A stretch of DNA of 64,000 bases from an uncultured Ruminococcus sp. (GTDB lineage Bacteria; Bacillota; Clostridia; Oscillospirales; Ruminococcaceae), in the NCBI GenBank assembly GCA_900538575.1, contig UPZA01000007.1, forward strand, positions 62,001-126,000, read 5' to 3'. Both the position numbers and the translations under genes were made by a program. This document shows, piece by piece, positions 8,363 to 15,974 of the stretch (the stretch's first letter is position 1; each line of letters starts with the position of its first letter). Under the pieces are notes generated by a model. The model made no database searches. It was given only the letters and a program-made list of their open reading frames with translations, and was not told the DNA's origin.

Positions 8363-9018
8363 TAATGAAAAATATAATTGATATAGAGAACGTAAATCTT
8401 CGAATTGGGAAAACTGATATTTTAAAGAATGTCAATATAAATTTTGAAAAAGGAAAAATTCACGGATTAATTGGAAGAAATGGCAGTGGCAAAACAATGC
8501 TGATGAAGTGTGTCTGTGGCTTTATAAAAACAACATCAGGTATCATAAAAGTTAACGAAAAACAGGTTGGCAAAGACTGCGATTTTCCTGATAATATGGG
8601 GATTATCATAGAAACACCTGGGTTTATTCCATATTATTCGGGGTATAAAAATCTAAAACTCCTTGCAGGCTTACGTGGGAAAATTGGCAAAACAGAGATA
8701 GTCAATGCAATGGAGCAAGTCGGTCTTGACCCCAATTTGAAACGCCACATCAGAAAATATAGCCTTGGTATGCGGCAGCGGTTAGGCTTAGCACAAGCGA
8801 TTATGGAAAACCCTGATATACTTATTCTTGATGAGCCAATGAACGGGCTCGACAAGGACGGCGTTGCAGATATGCGAAAATATCTGCTCAACCTGAAAGC
8901 ACAGGGCAAAACTATATTGATAGCCTCACATTCCTCAGAAGACATTGAAGTGCTGTGTGATACGGTTTGTGAGATGGACAAGGGTGTGCTGAGTGAACTA
9001 TGCAACGGTCGAGGATAA
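8359..9018 (+). CDS. ABC transporter ATP-binding protein
   Basis: A 219-residue ATPase with Walker A GRNGSGKT (residues 39-46), signature region YSLGMRQRLGLAQ (about 135-147), Walker B ILILDEP (about 155-161) and a switch His in IASHSSED. It powers the two permeases encoded just upstream. It overlaps the second permease by ATGA; an ATG six bases on, at 8365, has equally good spacing. The length is at the short end for this class and the C-terminal regulatory tail is missing, as in many bacteriocin-immunity ATPases. Confidence 0.93.
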   Translation: MIMKNIIDIENVNLRIGKTDILKNVNINFEKGKIHGLIGRNGSGKTMLMKCVCGFIKTTSGIIKVNEKQVGKDCDFPDNMGIIIETPGFIPYYSGYKNLKLLAGLRGKIGKTEIVNAMEQVGLDPNLKRHIRKYSLGMRQRLGLAQAIMENPDILILDEPMNGLDKDGVADMRKYLLNLKAQGKTILIASHSSEDIEVLCDTVCEMDKGVLSELCNGRG

Positions 9019-9170
9019 TAGTGTGAAACATATTTTTTGTCCATGCCAAGACCACATACAAGGGAAAGTTGACAGGATTCGAGCGATTTATTGTAAAACA
9101 ACCAAAACTTACTCGCATACTTGTGAAACACATAAATTTAGGAAAGTGCATATGTATTGCCTTGCAAATA

Positions 9171-9206
9171 AAAAGAGGACTATCTTATCCTGATAGTCCT
9201 CTTTTT
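9171..9206. terminator. Bidirectional terminator between the ABC operon and the XRE gene
   Basis: A 14-bp near-perfect stem (9171-9184 with 9192-9205) with A- and T-rich flanks that work in both directions. The 150 bases between it and the ABC gene hold no credible gene. Confidence 0.85.
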
Positions 9207-9280
9207 CACAAATTCTCAATCTGCTGTTTAATTTCCGCACAATAGGAATAAAGCATATGAGTGATGAGCAGATAAGAGCA

Positions 9281-9610
9281 TCAATCTGAAACCGAATCAG
9301 TAAACGCTCTTACAATAGTAATAAGGTTTGAACGGTACTTTTCAGGGCATTGACGAAGCATTGCAATAAGCGTGTCAGCTTGAGAACTGTCAGCTTGTTC
9401 ACCAAAAAGTATAAAGTCAACACTCATGCAAAGAATGTCGGATAGCTTGGCAAGTGTGTTCATAGACATACCTTTAATGCCAAGTTCGATATCTGAACAG
9501 AACTTTGAGGAAACTTCAAGCTTTTCTGCAAGTTGCTCACGAGTATACCCTAAAAGTTCTCTTTGTGTGCGTATTCTTGCACCCATTAATTTATAATCTA
9601 TAGTTTTCAT
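9281..9610 (-). CDS. XRE-family transcriptional regulator
   Basis: A 109-residue regulator with a helix-turn-helix at about residues 9-65 (RTQRELLGYTREQLAEKL, then SSKFCSDIELGIKG). The ATG at 9610 is preceded by ACAGGAGAA. It is divergent from the GTPase operon, whose consensus promoter lies 80 to 108 bases upstream of it, so repression of that operon is plausible. The dyad AGTTCT (9666-9671) / AGAACT (9700-9705) flanks this promoter region. Confidence 0.87.
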   Translation of the reverse strand: MKTIDYKLMGARIRTQRELLGYTREQLAEKLEVSSKFCSDIELGIKGMSMNTLAKLSDILCMSVDFILFGEQADSSQADTLIAMLRQCPEKYRSNLITIVRAFTDSVSD

Positions 9611-9689
9611 GTATTTATTCTCCTGTAAAATCTTGATTTTACTTATAATCTTACATGAAAATATGAGTTCTATAAATTAACTGCAAGTG

Positions 9690-9718
9690 TTGACAAACAA
9701 GAACTATAAGTGTATAAT
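9690..9718 (+). promoter_or_regulatory. Consensus promoter of the GTPase operon
   Basis: TTGACA (9690-9695), a 17-bp spacer and TATAAT (9713-9718): a perfect sigma-A promoter. An AGAACT half-site lies inside the spacer. Confidence 0.9.
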
Positions 9719-9764
9719 GAAATTATATTTATTAAAAAGTGAGAGGTAGAAAGGTATAATTACT

Positions 9765-10760
9765 ATGGAAAAAGAAAAAAAGATTTTTGATGCAATGCAA
9801 GAAGATATAGAGAATGCAAATATTCCTGATTCTGAAAAAGCGAAATTAATGAAAAATTTATTGCATTTAAAGGAACAAAAAATAAATCTTATGATTACGG
9901 GTGCTACTGGTTGTGGTAAAAGTTCAACTATTAATGCGTTATTTGATATGGAGGTGGCAAAGGTTGGTGTTGGGGTTGATCCTGAAACTATGGAAATCAC
10001 TAAATATGAACTTGACAATTTAATATTATGGGATAGTCCTGGTCTTGGTGATGGAAAAGAAGCAGATAACAGGCATGCAAAAAATATTATAAAAAAATTA
10101 AACGAACTTGATGAGAACAATAATTTGCTTATAGATCTAGTGCTTGTTATTTTAGATGGTTCTACTAGAGATCTTGGAACATCATACGAGTTGATTAACA
10201 ATGTTATTATACCTAATTTAGGAGAAAATAAAAAAGATAGAATTCTTGTTGCAATTAATCAAGCTGATGCTGCAATGAAGGGCCGTCACTGGGATTATAA
10301 CACAAATAAACCCGATGGTGAACTCGAAAAATTTCTTGAAGAAAAAATTGTTTCTGTTAAAAATAGAATTAAAGAAGGCACTGGAATTGACATTGAACCT
10401 ATATATTATAGTGCAGGATATAAAGAAAATAATGAAAAACAATGTCAACCATATAATCTTTCAAAATTGCTCTCTTATATTGTTAAATTTACTCCTAAAG
10501 AAAAAAGATTATCATTTATTGAAAATATAAATCGAAATGAAGAAATGTGGAAAGATAATGATGATTTGAAAGATTATCAGATGGAGATTAAGAAGAGTTT
10601 TGGCGAAACAGTTTCAGAATGTGCGACTAAAGGAGCAGATATTGGTGGAGAAATAGGTGCTGTTTTCGGAAGAGCTGGTGAAATAATAGGAAGAAGCATT
10701 GGTAAAGCGTTTGGAGCAGCAGCTGGCTTTATTAAAGTAATATTTAGAAGAAGAAGGTGA
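9765..10760 (+). CDS. P-loop GTPase with glycine-zipper tail (first of a pair)
   Basis: A 331-residue GTPase of the Era/septin-like superfamily. G1 is GATGCGKSS (residues 46-54), G3 is DSPGLGDG (90-97) and G4 is NQAD (165-168). The last 60 residues are glycine-rich and hydrophobic (GGEIGAVFGRAGEIIG, then an RRRR end), which suggests membrane insertion or oligomer packing. The protein encoded next is a paralogue with the same motifs but no such tail. The pairing of a membrane-prone and a soluble GTPase recalls dynamin- or septin-like couples. The function is unknown; a defence or stress role is speculation. Confidence 0.85.
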   Translation: MEKEKKIFDAMQEDIENANIPDSEKAKLMKNLLHLKEQKINLMITGATGCGKSSTINALFDMEVAKVGVGVDPETMEITKYELDNLILWDSPGLGDGKEADNRHAKNIIKKLNELDENNNLLIDLVLVILDGSTRDLGTSYELINNVIIPNLGENKKDRILVAINQADAAMKGRHWDYNTNKPDGELEKFLEEKIVSVKNRIKEGTGIDIEPIYYSAGYKENNEKQCQPYNLSKLLSYIVKFTPKEKRLSFIENINRNEEMWKDNDDLKDYQMEIKKSFGETVSECATKGADIGGEIGAVFGRAGEIIGRSIGKAFGAAAGFIKVIFRRRR

Positions 10761-10764
10761 TACT

Positions 10765-11457
10765 ATGTTGGTAAATCCAAATATATATAGAAAAAATGAT
10801 ATAGATAATAATCTTGTAAATGCTGGCTTTAGACCATTAGATTTAATGGTTACCGGAGTTACTGGTGCTGGAAAATCATCAACATTGAATACCTTATTTA
10901 AAAAAATAATTGCTAAGGTTGGAGATGGAGTTGATCCTGAAACAATGGAACTTAATTCATATTCATTAAATGATTCATTTAGATTATGGGATACACCAGG
11001 GCTTGGAGATGGTATTGCTATAGATAAAATACATAAAAAGAAAATTATTGATTTACTATATAAAACATATTCTATTGATGAAAATATTTATGGATTTATC
11101 GATATGGTTTTAGTTATAATAGAAGGTTCAAATAGAGATATGGGAACAACATATCAATTGTTAAATGAAGTTGTAATACCTAATATACAGAGTGATAGAA
11201 TTTTGGTTGCAATTAATCAAGCTGACTTTGCAATGAAAGGTCGTCACTGGGTTCAAGAAAAAAATGTTCCTGATTCAGAACTTATAGCTTTTTTAAACAA
11301 TCAGGCAGATTCAATTCAGAAAAGAGTTAAAGAAGCAACAGGAATAAAGATAATAAAACCTATATATTATTCAGCAAAATTTAATTATAATATTGATAAA
11401 TTATTAGACTTAATAATTAATAATATGCCAAGCAACCCTAGAAAATTAATGAGTTAA
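10765..11457 (+). CDS. P-loop GTPase (second of a pair)
   Basis: A 230-residue GTPase starting four bases after the first one ends. G1 is GVTGAGKSS (residues 31-39), G3 is DTPGLGDG and G4 is NQAD. The two share long matching blocks, such as GVDPETME, ILVAINQAD and AMKGRHW, so they came from duplication. This copy lacks the glycine-rich C-terminal tail. It likely forms a heteromer with its neighbour. Confidence 0.85.
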   Translation: MLVNPNIYRKNDIDNNLVNAGFRPLDLMVTGVTGAGKSSTLNTLFKKIIAKVGDGVDPETMELNSYSLNDSFRLWDTPGLGDGIAIDKIHKKKIIDLLYKTYSIDENIYGFIDMVLVIIEGSNRDMGTTYQLLNEVVIPNIQSDRILVAINQADFAMKGRHWVQEKNVPDSELIAFLNNQADSIQKRVKEATGIKIIKPIYYSAKFNYNIDKLLDLIINNMPSNPRKLMS

Positions 11458-11486
11458 CAGAATGAAAAGACATGGGGAAAAAAGTT

Positions 11487-11951
11487 ATGAAAAAGAAAGT
11501 TTTATCTATTCTAATGGCAATTGCAGTAATCGCATCAGTATCTATGTTTACAGGATGCGAGGATGATAATCAAAAGTCATCTAACTCTCAACAGGAACAA
11601 CAAGCTCCATCTAATCAATGGAATATCTACGTTACTGGAAACACTGACTTGGCTGTAATGGCGGGAAATACTCTTATCGATAAGTCGGAGTTTTTAGATT
11701 CAAGAACTTACGGTGATATATTTACTAATGGATTTACTAATAGTGATGATTATAATGTAACATGTTCTGATGTAACAGTTTCTGTGAATGAAGACCCAAG
11801 TGAACCAATGACAGGAAATATTATTATTAATGCGAATTGTAATAATGGTGAAGGAACAACATATCCAATGTCCGTTACAATGAATTGGAGTGCTACTGAT
11901 TATGGAGATCATATTAATTTCAAATGGTTTAATATAACTATAAACGGATAA
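11487..11951 (+). CDS. Small lipoprotein, unknown function
   Basis: A 154-residue lipoprotein with lipobox FTGC and a Gln/Ser/Asn-rich linker after the Cys. The start at 11487 follows GGGGAAAAAAG; an ATG at 11472 would add five residues before the basic N-region. The mature part looks like a small beta-rich domain with no family I recognise. It lies 29 bases after the GTPase pair and before a terminator, so it is in that operon. Its outside location against GTPases inside the cell is puzzling. Confidence 0.8.
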   Translation: MKKKVLSILMAIAVIASVSMFTGCEDDNQKSSNSQQEQQAPSNQWNIYVTGNTDLAVMAGNTLIDKSEFLDSRTYGDIFTNGFTNSDDYNVTCSDVTVSVNEDPSEPMTGNIIINANCNNGEGTTYPMSVTMNWSATDYGDHINFKWFNITING

Positions 11952-11957
11952 TAAGAA

Positions 11958-11990
11958 AAAGAGAGGGATAATTCCCTCTCTTTATTTTTT
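11958..11990. terminator. Terminator after the GTPase operon
   Basis: An 11-bp perfect stem (AAAGAGAGGGA / TCCCTCTCTTT) with a TAAT loop and a T run on the plus side. It may also serve the convergent fragment on the minus strand. Confidence 0.85.
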
Positions 11991-11991
11991 G

Positions 11992-12330
11992 TTAATTATA
12001 ATAGCTCCATATAATATTTCCAGTAGGATGAGAACCTTCATCACTATTATCATTCTTTAATAAAATAATATCACAATCCGACTGTGGTAATTCTGAGTTG
12101 TGACTTATAAGAACACATTGAGATGCATTTACTAGCATCATTAGCTTATATAATATATCAAAGAATTGACGTCTATTATCTCCATCAAAAGGGGCATCTA
12201 TTTCATCTCCGACAATTATATTAAGTTTAGTTAATACAGAAGAACTGTCCTTCATAAAATCATCAAATTCTCCATTATACATCGCCATTATATAGAGAAT
12301 TGTATGATGGGATGGAGTTTGCCGATACTT
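11992..12330 (-). pseudogene. C-terminal fragment of an SMC/Rad50-like ATPase
   Basis: About 110 residues that match only the tail of an SMC-like ATPase. A histidine-containing start (SHHTILYIMAMY) leads to a Walker-B/D-loop-like stretch (IIVGDEIDAPFDGDNRRQFF), then VLISHNSELP, typical of the switch His, and a short C-terminus. The Walker A and coiled-coil parts are missing. On its 5' side the frame runs into a fragment of a different gene, so this is a deletion relic. The 5' limit is approximate. Confidence 0.6.
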
Positions 12331-12379
12331 ACAAGGCAATCTTTGTGCAACATTCACCGCATTTGTCACATTTAAACAT
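12329..12379 (-). pseudogene. N-terminal fragment of a YkgJ-type cysteine-cluster protein
   Basis: Sixteen codons beginning MFKCDKCGECC, the usual opening of YkgJ-family zinc/iron-binding proteins, then a stop. It overlaps the junction with the ATPase fragment. It is too short to be functional, but the cysteine pattern is specific. Confidence 0.5.
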
Positions 12380-12382
12380 CAC

Positions 12383-13159
12383 TTGAACTCCAATGTGTTT
12401 GAGCAAATCAAAAACAGACTAACATTTGAAAATTATTCAAAAAATGGAGTTACATTACCACGATATGATGGAGAAGAACTTAAAGAGGTTTCGATTGGTG
12501 CTGGAGTACTTCTTGGCGGTTTGGACGGTGCCGGATTGGGTGTGGCAGGTGGATTTGCCGCTGCTGGAGCAACAACTGCTGCTGTTATGGCATTAGGAAC
12601 TGCCTCTATAGGAACTGCTATTGCGACATTAAGTGGTGCTGCAGCAACAAATGCTACTTTAGCCGCTTTAGGCGGTGGTGGTATTGTACTCGGAACAACT
12701 ATTTTAGGAGCTGCAACATTAGGCGTTGGTTTATTAGTGGGAGGTGCTATCTTTAGTATTACAGGTGGAAAACTATCTGACAAAGCAGACGAAGCATGGT
12801 CTCAAATGAAAAAAGATGAGGAAAAAATCAATAATATATGTAATTATTTGACAGAACTTCGCAGTACGTCAAATAATTATTATGATACTATATCTGATGT
12901 TAATTCTATTTACCAAAAACACTTAAAAGATTTCACAAATATTGTAACTATGTTAGAACATAAGGATTGGAATACATTTACCGCAGAAGAAAGAAATGTG
13001 ACAGAAAACACAGTACTTCTTGTTGGCTTGCTTTATAATATGTGTAAAGTTGAATTGGTACTGAAAGGCAAAGACGATAACGATATGAATGCAATCAATA
13101 AATCAGCAATAGAAACATCTATCACAAATGCAAAATCTGTTTTGAATTATAAATCCTAA
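12383..13159 (+). CDS. Glycine-zipper membrane-active-type protein, possibly 5'-truncated
   Basis: A reading frame of 258 residues with a very Gly/Ala-rich hydrophobic centre (residues about 38-130, with GTASIGTAIATLSGAAATN) followed by a charged, helical C-terminal half. This pattern matches a widespread bacterial family of unknown function with a glycine-zipper centre, but the members I recall have a longer N-terminus. Here the only start is TTG with no ribosome site, and the open frame continues upstream into the YkgJ junction. So the 5' end may have been lost in the same deletion. Confidence 0.55.
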   Translation: MNSNVFEQIKNRLTFENYSKNGVTLPRYDGEELKEVSIGAGVLLGGLDGAGLGVAGGFAAAGATTAAVMALGTASIGTAIATLSGAAATNATLAALGGGGIVLGTTILGAATLGVGLLVGGAIFSITGGKLSDKADEAWSQMKKDEEKINNICNYLTELRSTSNNYYDTISDVNSIYQKHLKDFTNIVTMLEHKDWNTFTAEERNVTENTVLLVGLLYNMCKVELVLKGKDDNDMNAINKSAIETSITNAKSVLNYKS

Positions 13160-13371
13160 AATGATAGTAAGATATTACTTTGAGCTTGCGGACTGTTAGG
13201 CCGTTAAAAGTTTTATATTTAGAATGTAGAACTTATTGTAAAACAAGGATATTATTATATAGAGATGATAACTTGAAAAAATTTGTGAAGTCATTATATA
13301 ATTATAGTCAAGCGGCTAATTGTTATGGAAATTGAGAATAGGAGAAATTTACAGAGCACTTGAAATAGTTA

Positions 13372-13400
13372 TTGACATAAATTAAATAAAGCTGTATAAT
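13372..13400 (+). promoter_or_regulatory. Consensus promoter of the type III toxin-antitoxin locus
   Basis: TTGACA (13372-13377), 17 bp, TATAAT (13395-13400), a perfect sigma-A promoter. Transcription should begin about 20 bases before the first RNA repeat. The stretch from 13160 to here holds nothing else I can name. Confidence 0.9.
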
Positions 13401-13426
13401 ATATGACAGATGTTGAATTGCTCATC

Positions 13427-13530
13427 TTATTAGCGCTCACCGCTATGAGGGAAGATTAAGTTATCAGTGCTCACCACTGTTAAGTGCAGGTTAAGTTATT
13501 AGTGCTCACCACTATTGAGTGTAGGTCAAA
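13427..13530 (+). ncRNA. Antitoxin RNA of a type III toxin-antitoxin system (three tandem repeats)
   Basis: Three adjacent imperfect repeats of 34, 35 and 35 nt (13427-13460, 13461-13495, 13496-13530). Each carries the core GCTCACC; in the second and third this is framed by AGTG and CACT, which can pair. In known type III systems the toxin cuts such a repeat RNA into units that fold as pseudoknots and hold the toxin inactive. The lactococcal AbiQ antitoxin has 2.8 repeats of 35 nt, very close to this. A consensus promoter lies just upstream, and an attenuator and the toxin gene lie just downstream. Confidence 0.85.
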
Positions 13531-13549
13531 AAGCAATTAATGAAAAATT

Positions 13550-13583
13550 GGAGAAGTACTTTTGTGCTTCTCCTTTGAATTTT
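13550..13583 (+). terminator. Attenuator between antitoxin RNA and toxin gene
   Basis: A 10-bp stem (GGAGAAGTAC / GTGCTTCTCC with one G-U, TTTT loop) followed by TTTGAATTTT. Type III systems use such a leaky terminator to set the excess of antitoxin RNA over toxin mRNA. Confidence 0.88.
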
Positions 13584-13595
13584 AGGACTATTATT

Positions 13596-14098
13596 ATGAA
13601 TTTATATTTTTATTATGTGGATGAGAAATATATTGATTATTTGAAAAAATGTGAGTGCAATAAAAGAGGATTTACTTGTGTTCCAAATGTTAACTATGGA
13701 AATACAAAGAAATTTACATTTGGAGCAGTATTAAGCGTAAATAATGTTAGTTATTTTGTACCCGTTTCATTTATTCGAAAAAACAGGAAGATGTTATACT
13801 CATAAAAAACAAGAAAAACACTGCAATACTTGGTTCGCTTAGATTTACATATATGATTCCTGTTCCTGAATGTTGCCTGAAGAAAGTGGATATAGGTTCA
13901 TTTGAATCTATAAAATCCAAAGGTCATATCAGCGAAGAGCTTGCCTTTTGCAGAAGAAATCGTGATAAAATATTTAAAAGAGCATATAAAACATATAATC
14001 GTGTGATAGCTGGAAACAATAGCATCCTTATGAAGAATAGCTGTGATTATAAACTCTTAGAAAAAGCTTATAATGAATACTTATGTATAATAGAGTGA
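13596..14098 (+). pseudogene. AbiQ/ToxN-family endoribonuclease toxin, frameshifted
   Basis: The toxin of the type III system, a sequence-specific RNase. The N-terminal part (to 13805) has YFYYVDEKYIDYLKK and VSYFVPVS, as in AbiQ/ToxN. The C-terminal part is in the -1 frame and carries GSLRFTYMIPVPE, then CDYKLLEKAYNEY, which are family hallmarks. Adding one T in the run near 13770 restores a continuous reading (PVSFYSKKQEDVILIKN) of about 167 residues, the normal length. The ATG follows TTTAGGA. Either the toxin has been inactivated, which would leave a lone antitoxin, or a base was missed in the read. Confidence 0.87.
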
Positions 14099-14117
14099 TT
14101 CCAGGTAAAAAAATAAA

Positions 14118-14141
14118 GCTGCCACACAGAAGTGTGACAGC
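14118..14141 (-). terminator. Hairpin at the right end of element A
   Basis: A stem GCTGCCACAC / GTGTGACAGC with an AGAA loop and one mismatch. On the minus strand it is followed by a T-rich run. The rest of 14,142-14,356 is AT-rich with no gene I can support. Confidence 0.5.
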
Positions 14142-14356
14142 AAATTAACGATAAAAATTTCAATTTATCTTTATATAAACTAATAAAAATATATTGAAAT
14201 CTTCATTTGGTTACAGCATGGTCATACCCTTACCGTACCCTTACGCCAATGAAAAACCATAAAAATAACATAAATAATGGTATGGAAAGTGTAAAAATCA
14301 GTCACTTTTGAAACGTAAATAGGCACTTTGAGAGATAAAAAAGTTGAAATCAGATT

Positions 14357-14401
14357 CTCATAACCCGAAGGTCGTTGGTTCAAATCCAGCCGCCGCAACC
14401 A
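14357..14401 (+). other. 3' fragment of initiator tRNA-fMet (attachment site)
   Basis: The sequence runs from the anticodon loop CTCATAA through CCC, the T-arm GTTGG-TTCAAAT-CCAGC, and the acceptor end to ACCA, as in bacterial initiator tRNA. The 5' half (acceptor strand, D-arm, 5' anticodon stem) is absent. Such a fragment is what remains on the distal side when an element integrates in the tRNA gene at the anticodon loop. The intact copy should then lie to the left, outside this window. So 1-14,356 is element DNA and chromosome resumes after 14,401. Confidence 0.8.
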
Positions 14402-14405
14402 AAAA

Positions 14406-14441
14406 GCCTCGTAAATGTGTTATTTACGAGGCGTATTTTTT
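14406..14441 (+). terminator. Terminator downstream of the tRNA fragment
   Basis: A perfect 10-bp stem (GCCTCGTAAA / TTTACGAGGC, 7-nt loop) followed by TATTTTTTT. It is probably the native terminator of the tRNA transcript. Confidence 0.85.
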
Positions 14442-14519
14442 TATCACGCAATGAAAATTTGATATACAAAGCGCCTTATAAACTAGGATTTATTCTTCAT
14501 CTTGTCATTCCAGAAAATT

Positions 14520-15128
14520 CTATTCAAAATATTCTTCATATTCTAATTCATCTTGCACTTCCGTTTCACATATAAAACTTATATTCTTACTTCCAAAAAT
14601 CATTTCCAAATAGTCTTTTTCCTCTTCAAAAATAAATTTATCCTTTGAAATATTCTCATAAATTTTAACCACGCTTCCGTCTGTTTTTCTTGCGTCCATT
14701 ATCCTTTTTATACCACTTTCCTGCTTTTCATCATATAAAATCACACTGCTGACTGTATCAATATCAATTGCTGTTAAACCACTATATATACTCACCAAAA
14801 AACTATCCGTCAGATAAATTTTATATTCTCCCAGCCACTTTGCATCTTTCCGATTGCACTCCTCGTCAACTTTTTTTGCCTGTGAATTTTTATATCCATT
14901 AAGCTCTGAATTTGAGTAAAATATGAATCCAAGACTAAGCAAAGCGAATAAACCGCCTAAAATCAAATTAACAATATAGCCCTCCTTTAAAATTCCGATA
15001 TAATTAAGTTTTGTCACTCGAAGTTGAATATGTTTTTCATTTAAATACTCTGACACATTCTCAATAACCTGTTCATCAATAATTACATTCGTCATTCCCT
15101 CCAGTTTAGATTCACCTTTTTCTTCCAA
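14520..15128 (-). CDS. Membrane protein of unknown function
   Basis: About 202 residues with one strong hydrophobic segment near residues 50-72 that may cross the membrane once or twice as a hairpin, and an acidic C-terminal half that could form a PH-like beta domain (YLTDSFLVSIYSGLTAI, then VVKIYENISKD). I do not recognise a family. The start is uncertain: TTG at 15128 and ATG at 15095 both have GGAGG-like sites that sit too close. It is the first gene on the chromosomal side of the tRNA fragment. Confidence 0.6.
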   Translation of the reverse strand: MEEKGESKLEGMTNVIIDEQVIENVSEYLNEKHIQLRVTKLNYIGILKEGYIVNLILGGLFALLSLGFIFYSNSELNGYKNSQAKKVDEECNRKDAKWLGEYKIYLTDSFLVSIYSGLTAIDIDTVSSVILYDEKQESGIKRIMDARKTDGSVVKIYENISKDKFIFEEEKDYLEMIFGSKNISFICETEVQDELEYEEYFE

Positions 15129-15233
15129 TTCCTCCTACCTATCATGTCAAGAAAAAACCATACCAAAAGTATTATTTGAAATGCAATACAAGTTTTTTTC
15201 ATCCTTACTCTCCCTTTATAATTTATCAAACCA

Positions 15234-15653
15234 TTAACTATGATTTTTCCTGTATTCCTCCAAAGCCGTCTGAATCAGCTTATTCACGCTCAAATTCTGA
15301 GATTTTGCATAGGCTTTCAGTTTATCACGCTGTCCCTTTGGAACGTAAAAACTAATGAAATCGTAATTATCTTTCGTGTGCTTTGCATTTGCGGCAACCT
15401 TACGCTTGCTTTCCTGTTTTTTCTGGCAGCCTTTACAGCACTTCTGAGAACCGCTTGTGACCGTATAAGGCTGATTGCAAATCGGACAAATCTGCTCGCT
15501 TCCGACCGCTATGGACGTTCCTGCCGCTTTCTTTTCTTTATATTCCTTGTTACGCAGAACTTGTGCTTTGTCGCGGCAGTAAACGCAGTACTTTGCTCTG
15601 TTGGATTGGGATTGAAATTTTGTACCGCAAATCTGATAAGTGTGTGTGAACAA
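15234..15653 (-). CDS. Zinc-finger plus ribbon-helix-helix-like protein
   Basis: A 139-residue basic protein. The N-terminal half has cysteine pairs typical of zinc ribbons (YQICG, YCVYC, then CPIC with CCKGC). The C-terminal 45 residues (ISFYVPKGQRDKLKAYA, then SVNKLIQTALEEY) look like an Arc/MetJ ribbon-helix-helix. The TTG start at 15653 is chosen because GGAGGGGG precedes it. Such proteins are common on Firmicutes mobile elements and probably bind DNA; targets are unknown. Confidence 0.72.
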   Translation of the reverse strand: MFTHTYQICGTKFQSQSNRAKYCVYCRDKAQVLRNKEYKEKKAAGTSIAVGSEQICPICNQPYTVTSGSQKCCKGCQKKQESKRKVAANAKHTKDNYDFISFYVPKGQRDKLKAYAKSQNLSVNKLIQTALEEYRKNHS

Positions 15654-15888
15654 GCGTACCCCCTCCTGCTTTGTGTTACACATATTGTAGCACAATAGCA
15701 CTATTATGTCAATCATAATTGTTATGTGCGTTTTGCACCGGGAAAACAGCTAAAATTATTGCGCTATGAACAAACTTCAAAATAAGAAAAAATTATATTG
15801 ATGGAACAGTCGAAGGAAGGGGTTTATGCGGATATGGTGTATGTATAACGCCTTAGCCAATCAGCTTGCCGTTATTATAATAAAATGA

Positions 15889-15928
15889 AAAACGCCTGAT
15901 GTTCTATTGATGAAACATCAGGCGTTTT
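15889..15928. terminator. Bidirectional terminator
   Basis: A perfect 15-bp stem (15889-15903 with 15914-15928) with A and T runs as its ends, between the zinc-finger gene and the helicase relic. Confidence 0.88.
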
Positions 15929-15974
15929 CTTATGCTATCTCCTGTTTTTTAGATTGATTTTTACCCTTTTGGGA

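Noticed and set aside
6616..9018. Lantibiotic LanFEG immunity operon
   Set aside because: The transporter layout is similar, but no LanB/LanC/LanM synthetase or lantibiotic precursor was found in the window.
8993..9193. Short plus-strand frame after the ABC ATPase gene
   Set aside because: It begins inside the ATPase gene in another frame, has no ribosome site and runs into a terminator.
13427..13530. Three 35-base direct repeats as a small CRISPR array
   Set aside because: There are no spacers between them and no cas genes. They are adjacent, follow a consensus promoter and precede an attenuator and a ToxN-type gene, which fits a type III antitoxin RNA.
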